Position numbers and translations under genes: made by a program. A stretch of 64,000 bases of DNA, taken from Karalla daura (Eukaryota > Chordata > Actinopteri > Chaetodontiformes > Leiognathidae). The first letter of the stretch is position 1. Each line of letters opens with the position of its first letter. The notes beneath the pieces were generated by a model. The model searched no databases, had not been told where the DNA came from, and saw nothing but the letters and a program-made list of their open reading frames with translations. Where the stretch lies: assembly GCA_029224185.1 (NCBI GenBank), contig CM055188.1, forward strand, positions 62,001 to 126,000, written 5' to 3'. Below, piece by piece: positions 19,020 through 29,560 of this stretch.

Positions 19020-19689
19020 TCTTTCTATGTTTAGACAAGTGAGACTGTTGAAACAGGAGCAGAGGAGTCACAGGGAGATCAGGGAGTTGTAGACTATTTT
19101 TGTCGCCCTCATTCAACAAAGAGGTAGGAATTCTTCAAGTTTCACCCACAACAGAAGGCCTCAAACCATGTAGTCCAGAAGCTCTTCTCTAGAACAGACA
19201 ACATGGCATGGAAATGGCTGACTTATTGTATTCAACGCCATGCATTGTTTTATTTTGTTTGTCTTGCTGATAGCAAACCCAATGATTCAAGTGCTTTCAT
19301 TGGAGGCATGACAGACTGTAGGCATGTACACCAAAGAATAGAGGAGCATGAGGGAGACATTTAAAGTGAATTTCTCACCTCCTTGAGGGAAGACAGCTGA
19401 CAAGACACCGTGAGCGGGTGAAGAAGAGGCGTCAGGTGTTGGAACGTGCAGTGGAGGTAGTGAAAGTTATAGGGAAGAGAGGCTTAAGCTACAGACAGGA
19501 GCCCAATTAAGCTTCATACACCTTGGGCATCACCAGTCTTGACCATGGCAATTCTTTAGAGTTAATTGTATTGTTGGGAAACTATGAGGTTTGCTTAAAA
19601 GAACATCTCAACAATGTAATTGAGAAAAGCAAAAAGACAAGGCAGAGATTCTCTGGTTAACCTCCTGTCCAAAAGATCTGTGAATTCAA
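19020..19689 (+). pseudogene. hAT transposase (ZMYM1-like), N-terminal relic
   Basis: Broken + strand frames contain VVDYFCRPHSTKR, then a TTF-type zinc-finger region with WKWLTYCIQRHALFYFVCLA and MTDCRHVHQRIEEHE. These are followed by RQVLERAVEVVKVIGKRGLS and SLELIVLLGNYEVCLKEHL. This order is characteristic of the DUF4371/ZMYM-type hAT transposases common in vertebrate genomes. Stops interrupt it several times. It continues after the LTR at 20109. Confidence 0.75.
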
Positions 19690-20108
19690 TTTGGTGGAAA
19701 TTTTACATGCATCTAGGAACATTTGATTAATCTCAGTATTCATTCAGTTGTAGCCTGAACTCTGTGCGCTGCAGCCATCAAAGACTCAAGAACTTCACTG
19801 TAAAATCATTCCCTGCTGTTAACACCTTCATTGTTATGCCTATGAAAGTGCCCTGCTCACAGAGACCCCAGTTGTAAAGACTTGCTCAGCTCCAGGCAAT
19901 TTGTTTATTGTGGCCAAATAGTTTTCACACTTAGGGGTGTGTTCCTGGAGGTCAGAATAAAATGCATTGTGACCTGTCCTTCAGGGAAGCAGCCATCTGA
20001 TCAGTGGTCAGTGTGTTGTCTTCCTTCTCTGCAGAGAATAAACACTTACCTGTACCTGTTCCTGTCTTGCTTTTTCTTGCTTTTTTTCCCCAGAATTTTT
20101 CCACAACA
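19690..20108 (+). mobile_element. Solo LTR of the 44.7-kb retrovirus-like family
   Basis: A 419-bp block beginning TTTGGTGGAAATTTTACATG and ending TTTTTCCACAACA. It is about nine-tenths identical by eye to 38389-38815 and shares its ends and the CTCTGCAGAGAATAAACAC poly(A)-signal region with the LTR at 44712-45171. It interrupts the hAT gene. No clear target-site duplication is visible. Confidence 0.85.
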
Positions 20109-21599
20109 TCAGTAATTAATTCCATTAAGCATTTAAGAGAGCATCTCTGCAGACACCAAGAAAGCAGGGATATTTTCTGTGCAGCTTGCCACAACCCAGG
20201 ACATCACAGGGAAAGACCAGTGTTCTGTAATTCTGCAATATGTCACAGATGCTGTCCATGAAAGGCTGGTTGCAGTTGTGCAGTGCAACTTAACTACAGG
20301 GCAGTCATTTGTGACTCTGTTGACTGAAGTCCTGGAGCATCTGAAATTAGACATAGGTCTGTGGATTGGCAATTCCACTGATGGAGCCTCAAATATGCAG
20401 GGTCAATGCAGAGGGTTTTATGCATTAATGGCAGAGAAATACCCCACCCATCAGCCTGTGTGGTGTTATGCACATGAGCTGAACCTTGTGCTGTCAGACA
20501 CCACCCATAGTGTTATTGAAAGTGGATCTCTATTTGACCTGCTTAATGACATTGTGGTGTTCATCAGAGAATCATACACAAGAGTGGGTGTGTGGGAGAC
20601 CGAGAGCCAGGACAAGAGGCACAAACAGATCTCAGCAACTGGTGAAACAAGATGGTGGGCCAAACATGATGCCTGAGGGAAGTTTTGGGGAACTATGGCA
20701 GACCTCATGGTGGCCTTTTTGTTGTTTGAAAAAGATCGCAAGAGATTTCCCAGCCGTCAAACATGCAGCTGACTGTTTTGTGCAATGGACAAATGAAAAG
20801 CTAGAAGACCATGAGGAACTCGATTTGGAAGTGGTGGCTGCACTACCTCAGAAAAGGTGAAGAGGAAGAAAGTCTTGGCAGGAGAGATGGCCCCAGGTGA
20901 AAGCCTCAGTTATGCAGAAAAGGCCTATGAGGTCAATGTTCACCACCAGATTCTAGATACTGCTGTTGAGGCCATGCACTAAAGATTCCTCACCCATGGC
21001 ATCCTGTATGCAGATCCATCCCTCCTTCATCCCAGAAACTTCCCCCTTTCAGACCAGTGCTCTCCCTGAATCTTCACTTGAAGGACTCAGCAAGTGCCTA
21101 GTTGTGCATGACAACAGGGAAACTTTTTCCAATCTACAAATTCAACTGAGAAACTTGGCAGAGCAACAGGACAGGCTGGTACAATCACCCTTGGATGATT
21201 ACACGACTGAAGCAGTTGTAGAGGAGTCAGGTGATCTAAAAGAGATGGACATAATAAGCAAAACCTGTGTCTCTTGCAAAGAGTGCCCCCTGTGCTGCTA
21301 CAAAATCCCTCTCAGATTTAACATGCTGGCTCATGCAAACCCCCTTCATTGGACCTCCAGTTGATCGCCATTGGCATTCAAGTTTTCACTGACCCTATCA
21401 ATAACTCAATTTGCCTGAGAGCGGTAATTCTCAACCCTCCGCTACATCAAAAACCAACTGCCTGTCAAAACAAACAAACAAACTGGAAGCCTTCATATTG
21501 ATGGCTATCGAAAAGGATGTCCTTGTGTCCCTTGATAATGACACAGAGATGGACAGAGTTGCAGAGAAGAGCGAACTAATGAAGAAGCTGCTTTTGTAA
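20109..21599 (+). pseudogene. hAT transposase (ZMYM1-like), catalytic and C-terminal relic
   Basis: The best frame (20179-20676) reads LATTQDITGKDQCSVILQYV, IGNSTDGASNMQGQ and VWCYAHELNLVLSDT, blocks of the hAT RNase H-like catalytic fold. Broken frames follow through PQKR. The last piece (21411-21599) ends EAFILMAIEKDVLVSLDNDT and MDRVAEKSELMKKLLL, the usual C-terminus of ZMYM1-like transposases. Multiple stops and frameshifts show it is inactive. Confidence 0.78.
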
Positions 21600-21774
21600 G
21601 GTGAGACTTATTAGAAACACATTTGTGTTAAATAAGTGGATGTTAATTATTAATTCAAGAAATAGAGGCAACAGAATCAGCTTTTTCGAATTGCACCAAT
21701 TGAGTTTAATGCAGCCCAAAACACTCCCCGCCTGGTACCTAAAAAGGTATCACCTATAACAATAGGGTGAACAA
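21600..21774. other. No recognised feature
   Basis: Spacer between the hAT relic and the BEL/Pao pol. It may include the end of either element. Confidence 0.4.
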
Positions 21775-23240
21775 GAACCAAACAATCAGACTTAATCAAC
21801 CTCCGAGGAGTGGAGCAGGACCCCAAGAAGGGTCTTGCTCAAACCATCTTTCACAGTCTTGATCTCCACCTTCCTCACTCTTCCATCAGTGCTCGGGAAT
21901 GTCTTGACTGTGATACCCATGGGCCAGTCATTCCTCCTAACCTGGTCATCCCCTTCTCCCACTTCCTACATCTCTGCAGGGTAGGCAGGTACTCCGTCCT
22001 CCATTGATGCCAAAAGGTGTCAGCGAGGCTTTGCACTTGCCTCTACCGCTTGCTGAAGAGATCCTTCTCATCAAACTCACCCTTAGGAAGAGGAAGAGCA
22101 CCGATCTTCTGTGTGAGGAGTGTCGCAGGTGTCAGGATGAAAGGGGAGTTTGGGTCCGTAGACATTGGGAATAGCAGACGAGCATTCAGAATCCCTGAGA
22201 CCTCCACCATGAACTTGACCTCATGGGTGAGCTCATATGTACGGCCCTGGTGCTCATACACGTGAACAGCACCGCCCACCTTTTGCTTCAGTGAGGTGAT
22301 GTCCTTGATGCTGGACCAGATTGTGATAGTGCCAGATGAGTAAGGTTGTGAGATGACTCTGTCCAGGGAGGATCACAGGATTAATCTCATCTCTATCCAA
22401 ACTTGCTTTGGACAAGCATCCTCCAACCATGAGAATCCCAGCTCCATCGATGTAGAGACATAGGCTGAAGAGTGGGCTCTTTTTAGGAATAGCTATTCCT
22501 CCCCTGATGCACTCCAATGACCCTGCAAAGACATCTTGCTGGACAGTCCGCAATATTATGGTTCTCTTTCTCCATGTCTTCTCTGGGACAGGGGCCTTCA
22601 TGGGTGTGCCAACCTTTGCAACTGTTCCCCTGTGCTAACGAATGTGCGATAGTTGTGGATAGGTGGTCCAATCAGCCATGTGTGAGTCAGGCTACCTGCC
22701 AGAACTGAACATGACGCATGATCAGCTGGGTTTTAGCCAGTAGGGACGTAGTTCCACTGCTTTGGGCTAGCTGACCTCCTCATGTGTTGCACCTTGTTGC
22801 TCATGTACACATAGAATCATCTTGATTTGTTGTGAATGTAGCCTAGGACCACTTTACTATCAGAATAGAAGGTCACAACATCAAAAATCGCATCCATCTC
22901 ATCCACAATGGCATATGCTATTTCCACAGCTAAAACTGCGCACACAACTCAAGCCTTGGAACTGTTGTCCTAGAGCAAGGGGCTAGCTTTGCCTTACCAA
23001 ATATGAAGCCAACCTCCACCTTACCGCTAGCATCGGTTACTTTCAAGTAGGCAACAGCGGTGATAGCAGTTGTGGATGCATCACAGAAGACACACAGCTC
23101 CCTGCTGTGCGTTTACCGAAAGGAGATGGAGATGTATTGCCGTGGAATCTTGACCTGTTCAAGCTCTTTCAGAGAGTCCCTGAACAGCTCCCATTCTCTG
23201 AACCTGAAACCTCTCTGAAAGTCTTGAGCGTTGCGAAGGA
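21775..23240 (-). pseudogene. BEL/Pao retrotransposon pol fragment
   Basis: From right to left the minus strand carries RT/RNase H-region remnants (NAQDFQRGFRFREWELF; then AEIAYAIVDEMDAIFDVVTF with YSDSK). Next comes the block SPLFSLCLYIDGAGILMVGG, RDEINPVILPGQSHLTTLLI and WHYHNLVQHQGHHLTE, typical of BEL/Pao just before integrase. It then jumps to VEVSGILNARLLFPMSTDPN and SPFILTPATLLTQKIGALP, the C-terminal end of the family's integrase region, followed by a DUF5641-like tail. The integrase core between these parts is missing. Frameshifts are frequent. Confidence 0.8.
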
Positions 23241-23937
23241 CTGTGGCGGCCGGCTTTGCGGCCGCACATTGAATGGTAACACATGGTGCTACACACCACA
23301 TACACACACTGAACAATTAAGTAGGCAACACATTTCTTCCGTTTCAACATTATAATCTTTATTTAGCCTTTCACATTTAAGTTAAAGCTAGGCGCACATA
23401 GTTCTTAAGCTGCAGTTTGTTAATTTAATTCTTTGTTTGAGTTATTTAAGTTAAGTGGAGTGGAGTGGAGAGGAGAGGAGATGTCTGGTCGAGTTGCCAC
23501 AGGTGTGACTTCCGGGTGGCCAGCTTCCGGGCAAAGGACTTTTGCAGCATAGAGTCTTGCATTAAGAGGCCAGCGGAGGGGTCCATATCCAGGAAAAGAT
23601 ATGAGGGGGAAAGGAAGTTCAGTGCTGTGGGAATGTGGATTTATTTCTGATTGATATTATTTAAATTAATTTGACTTTGCAAATATTATTTATTTACCTT
23701 TGTCTTTTCTTTGAGTTGACTGTTGTCAACTCATGTTGTCTGTGAGTTTTGAATAGTGTAGTTCATTTTTGGTTATCTCCCTATTGTGCCTAGTTGGTAT
23801 AGAGGTTTCCCCCTGGTGTCATTTGGGGGGTCACTTTTCTTGAGTTAAGTTCTGTTGAGTTTAGTTGTTTGGTTTTGCATTGCCTGTTGTTGTTTTCATT
23901 TTTGAATTTGTTCGTTCAGCCTAATCCATTTGTGACA
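23241..23937 (-). mobile_element. Putative LTR
   Basis: A 697-bp segment that on the minus strand would begin TGTCACAAATGG and end CCGGCCGCCACA. AATAAA on that strand lies about 110 bases from the end. These are LTR-like properties, but no second copy, target duplication or primer-binding site was found. It lies between BEL/Pao pol and an L2 tail. Confidence 0.35.
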
Positions 23938-23944
23938 ATTCCTG

Positions 23945-24830
23945 ACTAAAACTAGAAAGATAGATCACATCTCTCCTGTTCTGGCCTCATTGCACTGGCT
24001 TCCTGTACCTTTCAGGATCCAGTTCAAAATCCTTCTCTTTGTCTATAAAGGTCTTCATGGTCTGGCACCCTCTTATATCTCAGACCTGATAAAACCCTAT
24101 TGCCCCACTAGGACACTTTTTTCTATGAATACAGGCCTACTTGTGGTTCCATGAATGTCTAAGTCTAGATGGGGAGCCAGAGCCTTCAGCATCCAAGGCC
24201 CTCTGTTATGGAATCATCTATCAGTTTCAGTACGGGAGGTAGACAACCTCTCTACCTTTAAGAGTAGGTTAAAAACCCTCCTTTTTGACAGAGCCTACAG
24301 ATAAATCCAAGATAAGCTGCTATAGGTTGAGTCTGCTGGGGGTCCCCGGCACATTGAGCTCTATCTTCTCTGCCTTCTCTGTGGGTGTGAATAAGGTTCA
24401 CGTTCCATCTAGCTTCTCTCTCTCCTCTTGGCCTCTCCCCGTCTGTTTTCCATCTCCTCCTCTTCCTGAGCTGGATCTAGGACTCCGTTCCTCTACCCAG
24501 CTCTTCTCACTGTGGTTCCGCCTGCCTTCTACTCTGGACTGATTCAATTCATTGATTTATTTATATCCTGAACTGTTAGCCATCAGTACTATTTTGCTTG
24601 TGCCCGCCTGTCCGTCCTGGATCCCCTCCTGTCTCTCACCCTGAGGTTTCTCCCCTTTTTTCCCTGTCAGGGTTTTTCTTGGGAGTTGTTCCTCAGCCTT
24701 TGCGAGGGTCTAAGGACAGGGTTTTTTTCACTATGTACACAATGTTGCTCTCCTTGTAAAGTGCTCTGAGATAACAGCTGTTATGATATGGCACTTAAAA
24801 CAGATAAAGTTGAAGTTGTTGAAGTTGAAG
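23945..24830 (+). mobile_element. L2 LINE 3' end, sense
   Basis: Reverse complement of 1142-1500 and 15278-16450. The C-terminal L2 coding remnant covers 23945-24300 (DHISPVLASLHWLPVPFRIQ in the + frame), followed by the 3' UTR ending AGTTGAAGTTGTTGAAGTTG, a variable tail repeat. It is 5'-truncated, as usual for LINE insertions. Confidence 0.88.
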
Positions 24831-24897
24831 ATGGTTTCTGAGACACATATGACAACTCAAGGATTCCATGACATGCTTTTACCTACGTAACATGGTA

Positions 24898-24959
24898 ACA
24901 AACATTAGCAAGCGGCACAGCTGGACACTTAGCCAGCTGAGCCGCTTGCTAATGTTTGT
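24898..24959. repeat. Perfect 19-bp-arm hairpin
   Basis: ACAAACATTAGCAAGCGGC at 24898-24916 pairs with its exact complement at 24941-24959. An inner CAGCTGG/CCAGCTG stem lies in the 24-base loop. Confidence 0.92.
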
Positions 24960-25826
24960 CACCTAGCTTACCTAAGAAATACAGTGTATTTATGCAGTTG
25001 TTCCTTCAGGCATATTGTTTACCTATGTACTGCAGGGCAGATACAAATGTGCTCATCTTACGCTTAACCTAAAACAGAGATGCAATGCATGTACCCACTG
25101 GACAATTGAGTTTATATGTGTTTGTGCATCTCAGCAGCCAGCGCATCAGAGCCCGGCACCTCAGCAGCCAGCAATGCAAAACGGAGGTCAAACCCCATCC
25201 TGAAGTTCCTTGAAAAAAAAGGCATGAAGAGACAAATGTTTTTTAAAAAATATGTATGTATATTTCTTATTCAGAACTACAGCTCAGCAATAAATGTGCA
25301 GCAGAACAGCTGTTCTAGATGTGCATACTTTCACCCTCCCACACACTTTCAAGTGTGTTTTAAAAAACATTTATTGCAGATCGTTGCATAAATCCCACCC
25401 CAATACACTACTGTGAAAACAAGATACATAATATACATGGAACAAAACAAACAGTATTTACAATTGCCATGAAAGCAAACAACTCAATATCTATGTACTT
25501 GGGGGAATTGAACACAGCAAGCACCACCCAGTAAGAGAGTCCATGTGCCAACCAAGTATATAATAGGACCTCCAGTTGATTGCCAGATGACTTCAGCCTC
25601 CTCATTAAACCGCAAGCGTAAAATGGGCACATTTGCATCTACCCTACAGTACATAGGTGGACAATCCGCCTGAAGGATCAAAAAGGTTCAAAGTTCAAAC
25701 CTTACGTCACTGGTCAATGGACTCGTCAATGATTTAAGAACTGCATAAATGCACAGTATTTCAAAGGTAACGTAGGTAACATAATTATTAGCAAGCAACT
25801 TAGCTGGCTACATGTCCAGCTGTGCC
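24914..25826. mobile_element. Foldback-like element with long inverted ends
   Basis: GGCACAGCTGGACACTTAGC at 24914 reappears inverted at the right end (TGTCCAGCTGTGCC, 25813-25826). The inverted similarity extends inward to about 25066 on the left and 25612 on the right, with roughly 65 extra bases in the right arm. The left end lies inside a separate hairpin (24898-24959). The internal sequence has no transposase I recognise. Terminal inverted repeats of 150-215 bp suggest a foldback or non-autonomous DNA transposon. Confidence 0.7.
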
Positions 25827-25839
25827 ACTCTTGTCTGTA

Positions 25840-26436
25840 TAAAGAAACTGGCACAATCAGGATTCTTTTCTTTTTCTCTAGTGTCTTTAACACCATCAAG
25901 CCCCCCATGCCCTGGGACAAACTGAGCAGGATGGGAACGGTCCCCCACCTGGTGGACTGGATCTCTGATGACCTCACTGACAGACCACAGTACATCAGGC
26001 CGAAGGACACCACGTCTGACAAACCCCCAGGGAATGGTGTTAGCCCCTCTCCTCTTCACCCTGTACACCTCGGACTTCTGTTACAACTCATACATACACA
26101 TACAGATACACATACAGATACAGATGGCACAGCCATTGTTGGGAGGATCAAGGATGACAATGAGGAGGAGTATTGGAGACTGCTGGGGGACTTTGCCACA
26201 TGGTGTCATACTGGCCACGTACAGCTCAATACCTCTAAGACAAAGGAGATTGTCATTGACTTTGGGAGGTCCAGACCAAGACCACGACCAGTCCTGCTGG
26301 GAGGAGCTGAGATGGAGATTGTGGACCCCTACAAATACCTTGGGCTGTGCCTGGACAATAAACTGGACTTCAAGAGTTCATCAACAGCTGCCAATGCAGT
26401 GGTTCCATGGCAGGGGATGAGCTCTTGTCTTCCATA
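25840..26436 (+). pseudogene. Rex1/CR1-like LINE reverse transcriptase fragment
   Basis: The + frame has PHLVDWISDDLTDRPQYIR, then GTAIVGRIKDDNEEEYWRLL, FATWCHTGHVQLNTSKTKEI, VIDFGRSRPRPRPV and MEIVDPYKYLGLCLDNKLDF. These are the palm and post-palm blocks of Rex1/CR1-type LINE RTs. The YADD site has degenerated inside an ACATACAGA repeat (DTHTDTDGT). Upstream and downstream parts are missing. A relative in antisense lies at 32680-33930. Confidence 0.8.
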
Positions 26437-26846
26437 ATGTTGTAAGTGCTGGTGGCTTGCTTTTAGGTTCTAGATGCAAAAAGATATGGCTGATGATGTT
26501 CCTCCTGGTTCTTGATGTGTTCGTCTAGGCTCCTACATGACTGTGGGGGAAGTAATTAAGTAACAAGAGTAACATTGTAATATTGTCTTTTTCTCAGTGC
26601 AATTCAATTGTATTCTGTGGCCTAATACATACCTTGTGAAATACATGTAGATGGTCCATGGCCTGAGCTGTACTGATCTTTGGTGTTTTCCTTTTAGTAG
26701 GCTAACGTGGTAGGATATGCAGGAGCAGCAAGAAAGATGCCATGTCACTGTCCCAGTCTGTAAGAAAAAAAAGTCTGAGTTGTTTTGTTTTTTTTGAGTT
26801 TCTTTCCTTTTTTGAAAACTCTAATCCCAGGTCATTCAGGAGCCTG
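26437..26846. other. No recognised feature
   Basis: No gene or repeat recognised. Confidence 0.45.
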
Positions 26847-27129
26847 TTAAAGGGACAGTTCAGATTATCTTAAATGAGGTTGTATGACTTAATTATGGAG
26901 AGTCAGAGTATTAACCACAGGAGATGGACGTTGGTATACCGCTACTTTTGAAAAGCGGATATGGACTGGCATGGAAACAACAAACTGCCGTGGACAGAGC
27001 CAGCAGCAAATAATATCATATGCTTGTACTACTCTGCATCTCAAAGCTGGGGCCACATCAGCCTCTATCAACTATTTCGATAAATACCTCATACAACCCG
27101 ACATTAAATAATCTAAACTATCCCTTTAA
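26847..27129. mobile_element. TTAA-flanked MITE (piggyBac-like)
   Basis: A 275-bp body (26851-27125) is flanked by TTAA on both sides. It has imperfect inverted ends of about 37 bp, AGGGACAGTTCAGATTAT... on the left against AGGGATAGTTTAGATTAT... inverted on the right. TTAA target duplication plus short ends without coding capacity fit a piggyBac-type non-autonomous element. Confidence 0.75.
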
Positions 27130-27185
27130 GTACAGCATATGACACAACACACTGAAATCGTTTAATTTAGCCTTTAATAGAATAC

Positions 27186-27345
27186 CTGGTTGGTCATTGT
27201 GCTGATTCTTGGCGGACCTCAGCAAACTCTGCAGCACTGGTGTGGTAGTCAGGCTCTTGGCTTCTTTGATCACCTTGCTTTTATAGAAAGCATGCCATTT
27301 CTCAAGAAGCTTGGCAGGTGTTTCTGAAATCTTGATGTATCTCGA
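27186..27345 (-). CDS. Possible exon of an unidentified gene
   Basis: The minus-strand frame reads ETPAKLLEKWHAFYKSKVIK followed by EAKSLTTTPVLQSLLRSAKN and QHNDQP. It has protein-like composition, an upstream pyrimidine-rich TTTTTTTATTTCTCTG, candidate AG acceptors, and CCAG|GTATTC as donor at 27186. It is not obviously a transposon protein. I do not recognise the protein, no neighbouring exon was found, and a transposon-derived origin is possible. Confidence 0.25.
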
Positions 27346-27430
27346 CACAGCCACAGAGAAATAAAAAAACATTTTTGGTTTACTTTTCTGAGCTAAACTT
27401 ATAGCTATGAATTGAAAATATACCAATAAC

Positions 27431-27545
27431 TAAAGCTGCAAGTAGCTATGAGCCGGTCCTTGCTTGTGCACCTGGCAACTGCTGGGTCAATGTAGTTCTT
27501 AGTGAACACCACATGGGTACCAAACCCATTTATGTGATTTAAAGA
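27431..27545 (+). repeat. R1 repeat, 5' fragment
   Basis: TAAAGCTGCAAGTAGCTATG...CAACTGCTGGGTCAATGTAG matches the 5' end of the R1 copy at 55975. Confidence 0.7.
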
Positions 27546-28026
27546 AAAATAGTTCACCATGCCACCACATGGGGGCGCACAGCCATGTTCTGTGCTCCTG
27601 GTCACACAACACATGCGTGCTTCGTCCAAGACACGTAAGCTGGACCTGGGTGAACGGACACTGTTCCAGACGTTTATCGACAGAACAGTGTGTGTGTGTG
27701 TGCGCATGTGTACCTAATGTGTTTTATTGTTTAAGAAAAGAATTGGTTAGTAGTTAATACTGTTCATTTAATCATTTAAAAGGTTGGAAATACTTGTTTT
27801 AATTGTATATTACAATTAAAAAGATAAGTACCTCTGTTTTAATTATAGGTTCTTAAATTGAATACGCGTTAGGTACTGAATAAGTACAGCCACATTTGAT
27901 TTGATCTACGTTGATTTGACTGCTCTATATCTAACATTTATGCATAGTTATGACATATGTTAGCATAAAAGTGAAGTTTGAATTGATGTAATGTGATTGC
28001 ATAGAGAGCAATGATATGTTTTCTAT
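27546..28026. other. No recognised feature
   Basis: Short GT run near 27690; otherwise nothing identified. Confidence 0.45.
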
Positions 28027-29106
28027 GGGCCTGATTTACTAAGATCCCAAATAAGGGGCGCTAAATTGCATGCTCCTGGTAAGATTTTGCGTGCTCGATT
28101 TGCGTGCGTTTTGCGGGGGATTTACTAAGGGAATTTGCCGCAGTGACAAACAGCAGTATGCAAATGAGGGGTTTGCCCGCTGTCAGCCTTTCCTTCATAG
28201 CGAGTGCAGAGGAAAGAGCAAGAATAAATATGATTCCCTGGAGTTGGAAGTCCTTGTAGCTGAGGTAAAAAAAACTCATCTGGCAGGAGAAAGTAAAAAG
28301 TTTGTTGCTCTCAATCACGGGCGATTGTGCAAGAGGTGCGAGCAGCGGCCAGTATGGCTCGTGTGCTCCGGTGGCACTGGTGCCCACACACCGGGCAGCT
28401 GGTCAGCGCCGTGTCTGGACCAGCGATGGCCCCACAGTCACTGACTGGAGGAGTGGAAGCTGCGGTGCCTAAGAGCTGAGGGACTGGAGGGACTGTGGGG
28501 ACTGGGGCACTGGAGTGGGCAGGAGAGAGAGGGAGATGGAGGACCGGAGAGCGCAGGACGCTGCGTAATAGTGCTGTTAGCTATGTGTTTGGTGAAAAAA
28601 ACAACAAAGAAAACAGAGCCACAGAATTGTTATATTGACATATTGAAAAAAATGTTTAATCACATTTGCCATACGTAACATCTTTTTTCCCTGTATCATC
28701 TCTTTTTTTGAGTGAAAATAAAACGCACCGTAAACAGCTCACAGAAAATAATTCAAATAATTGTGCATCAAACTGGGAGGTTTTGCACCTTCCTTCCAGA
28801 CGTGTTAAATTTAGCCGCAAAAATAGTCACCGCAATCGTTTCCGGCTTTAATAAATTGTTGTGCGTGTGCTAATATTTCCAATCTGCATATTCTCCTCCC
28901 AGGATTTTGCATGCACAAGCTGCAACGCTCCATATTGCATATGCATTGAGGCCAAGGTACTAAATGGGCAGCGTGCGCTGTTTTCCTCACTTAGAGGACG
29001 CAATCCACTGTGCACACCGTTAGTAAATCAGCTTGCACATTTTTTTGCGGGTGACGGCGAGTTTGCACACGTTTTTATACACGCAAAGCTTTAGTAAATC
29101 AGGCCC
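28027..29106 (+). mobile_element. PIF/Harbinger-type non-autonomous element
   Basis: A 1,080-bp element with perfect 16-bp inverted ends GGGCCTGATTTACTAA/TTAGTAAATCAGGCCC and TAT on both outer sides. Extra direct copies of the TTTACTAAG motif lie just inside the left end. A + strand stretch around 28205-28300 reads KNKYDSLELEVLVAEVKKTH, resembling the start of the Myb/SANT-like DNA-binding protein of Harbinger transposons. No DDE transposase remains. The class rests on the 3-bp flank and the Myb-like remnant. Confidence 0.75.
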
Positions 29107-29560
29107 TATGTGTAGATAGTTTTTTTTTTAATTACTGGATCAGGAACTGGCTGCCGGTGGGTGGCTTGGTGGCGAGCTACGAAGGACGAGTGATTTGGAC
29201 GGTGCACGGTATGGCCAGCCATGGGACCTACTTCGAAGAACCTCACCAATCATCGCTCTTCACTTGTAGCATAGATAAGGAATTACACACAAATCTACCC
29301 AGGTAGTTAATTAATAGTAAATTAATTGCATAGAATAGAACACAATTGAACACAAAACCTTCTAGCAAAGAAGGTGGGACACTTTTATTTGATTTTTTAA
29401 AATTTTATTTCAAAGCTCTACTTTTGTCAGTTTTCCTTTATTGTCAAATTTTATCTGTGTAATGCAATAAATTGTTAACTGTTAACTGTTCTTGCAGTGA
29501 TGAATATATCCAGCTTGCCGAACCCAGAGGATGTAGAAGTCACTAGTTTGTTATCTTAAG
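29107..29560. other. No recognised feature
   Basis: Apparently unique sequence. Confidence 0.45.

Noticed and set aside
23241..23937. Complete BEL/Pao element with this segment as its 5' LTR
   Set aside because: The pol sequence next to it is internal RT/RNase H, with no primer-binding site or gag between, so the segment cannot simply be the 5' LTR of that copy.
25408..25638. Hydrophobic minus-strand frame (LSYWVVLAVFNSP and following) as a membrane protein exon
   Set aside because: It lies inside the foldback-like element and overlaps its inverted arm; no splice sites or homologue were recognised.
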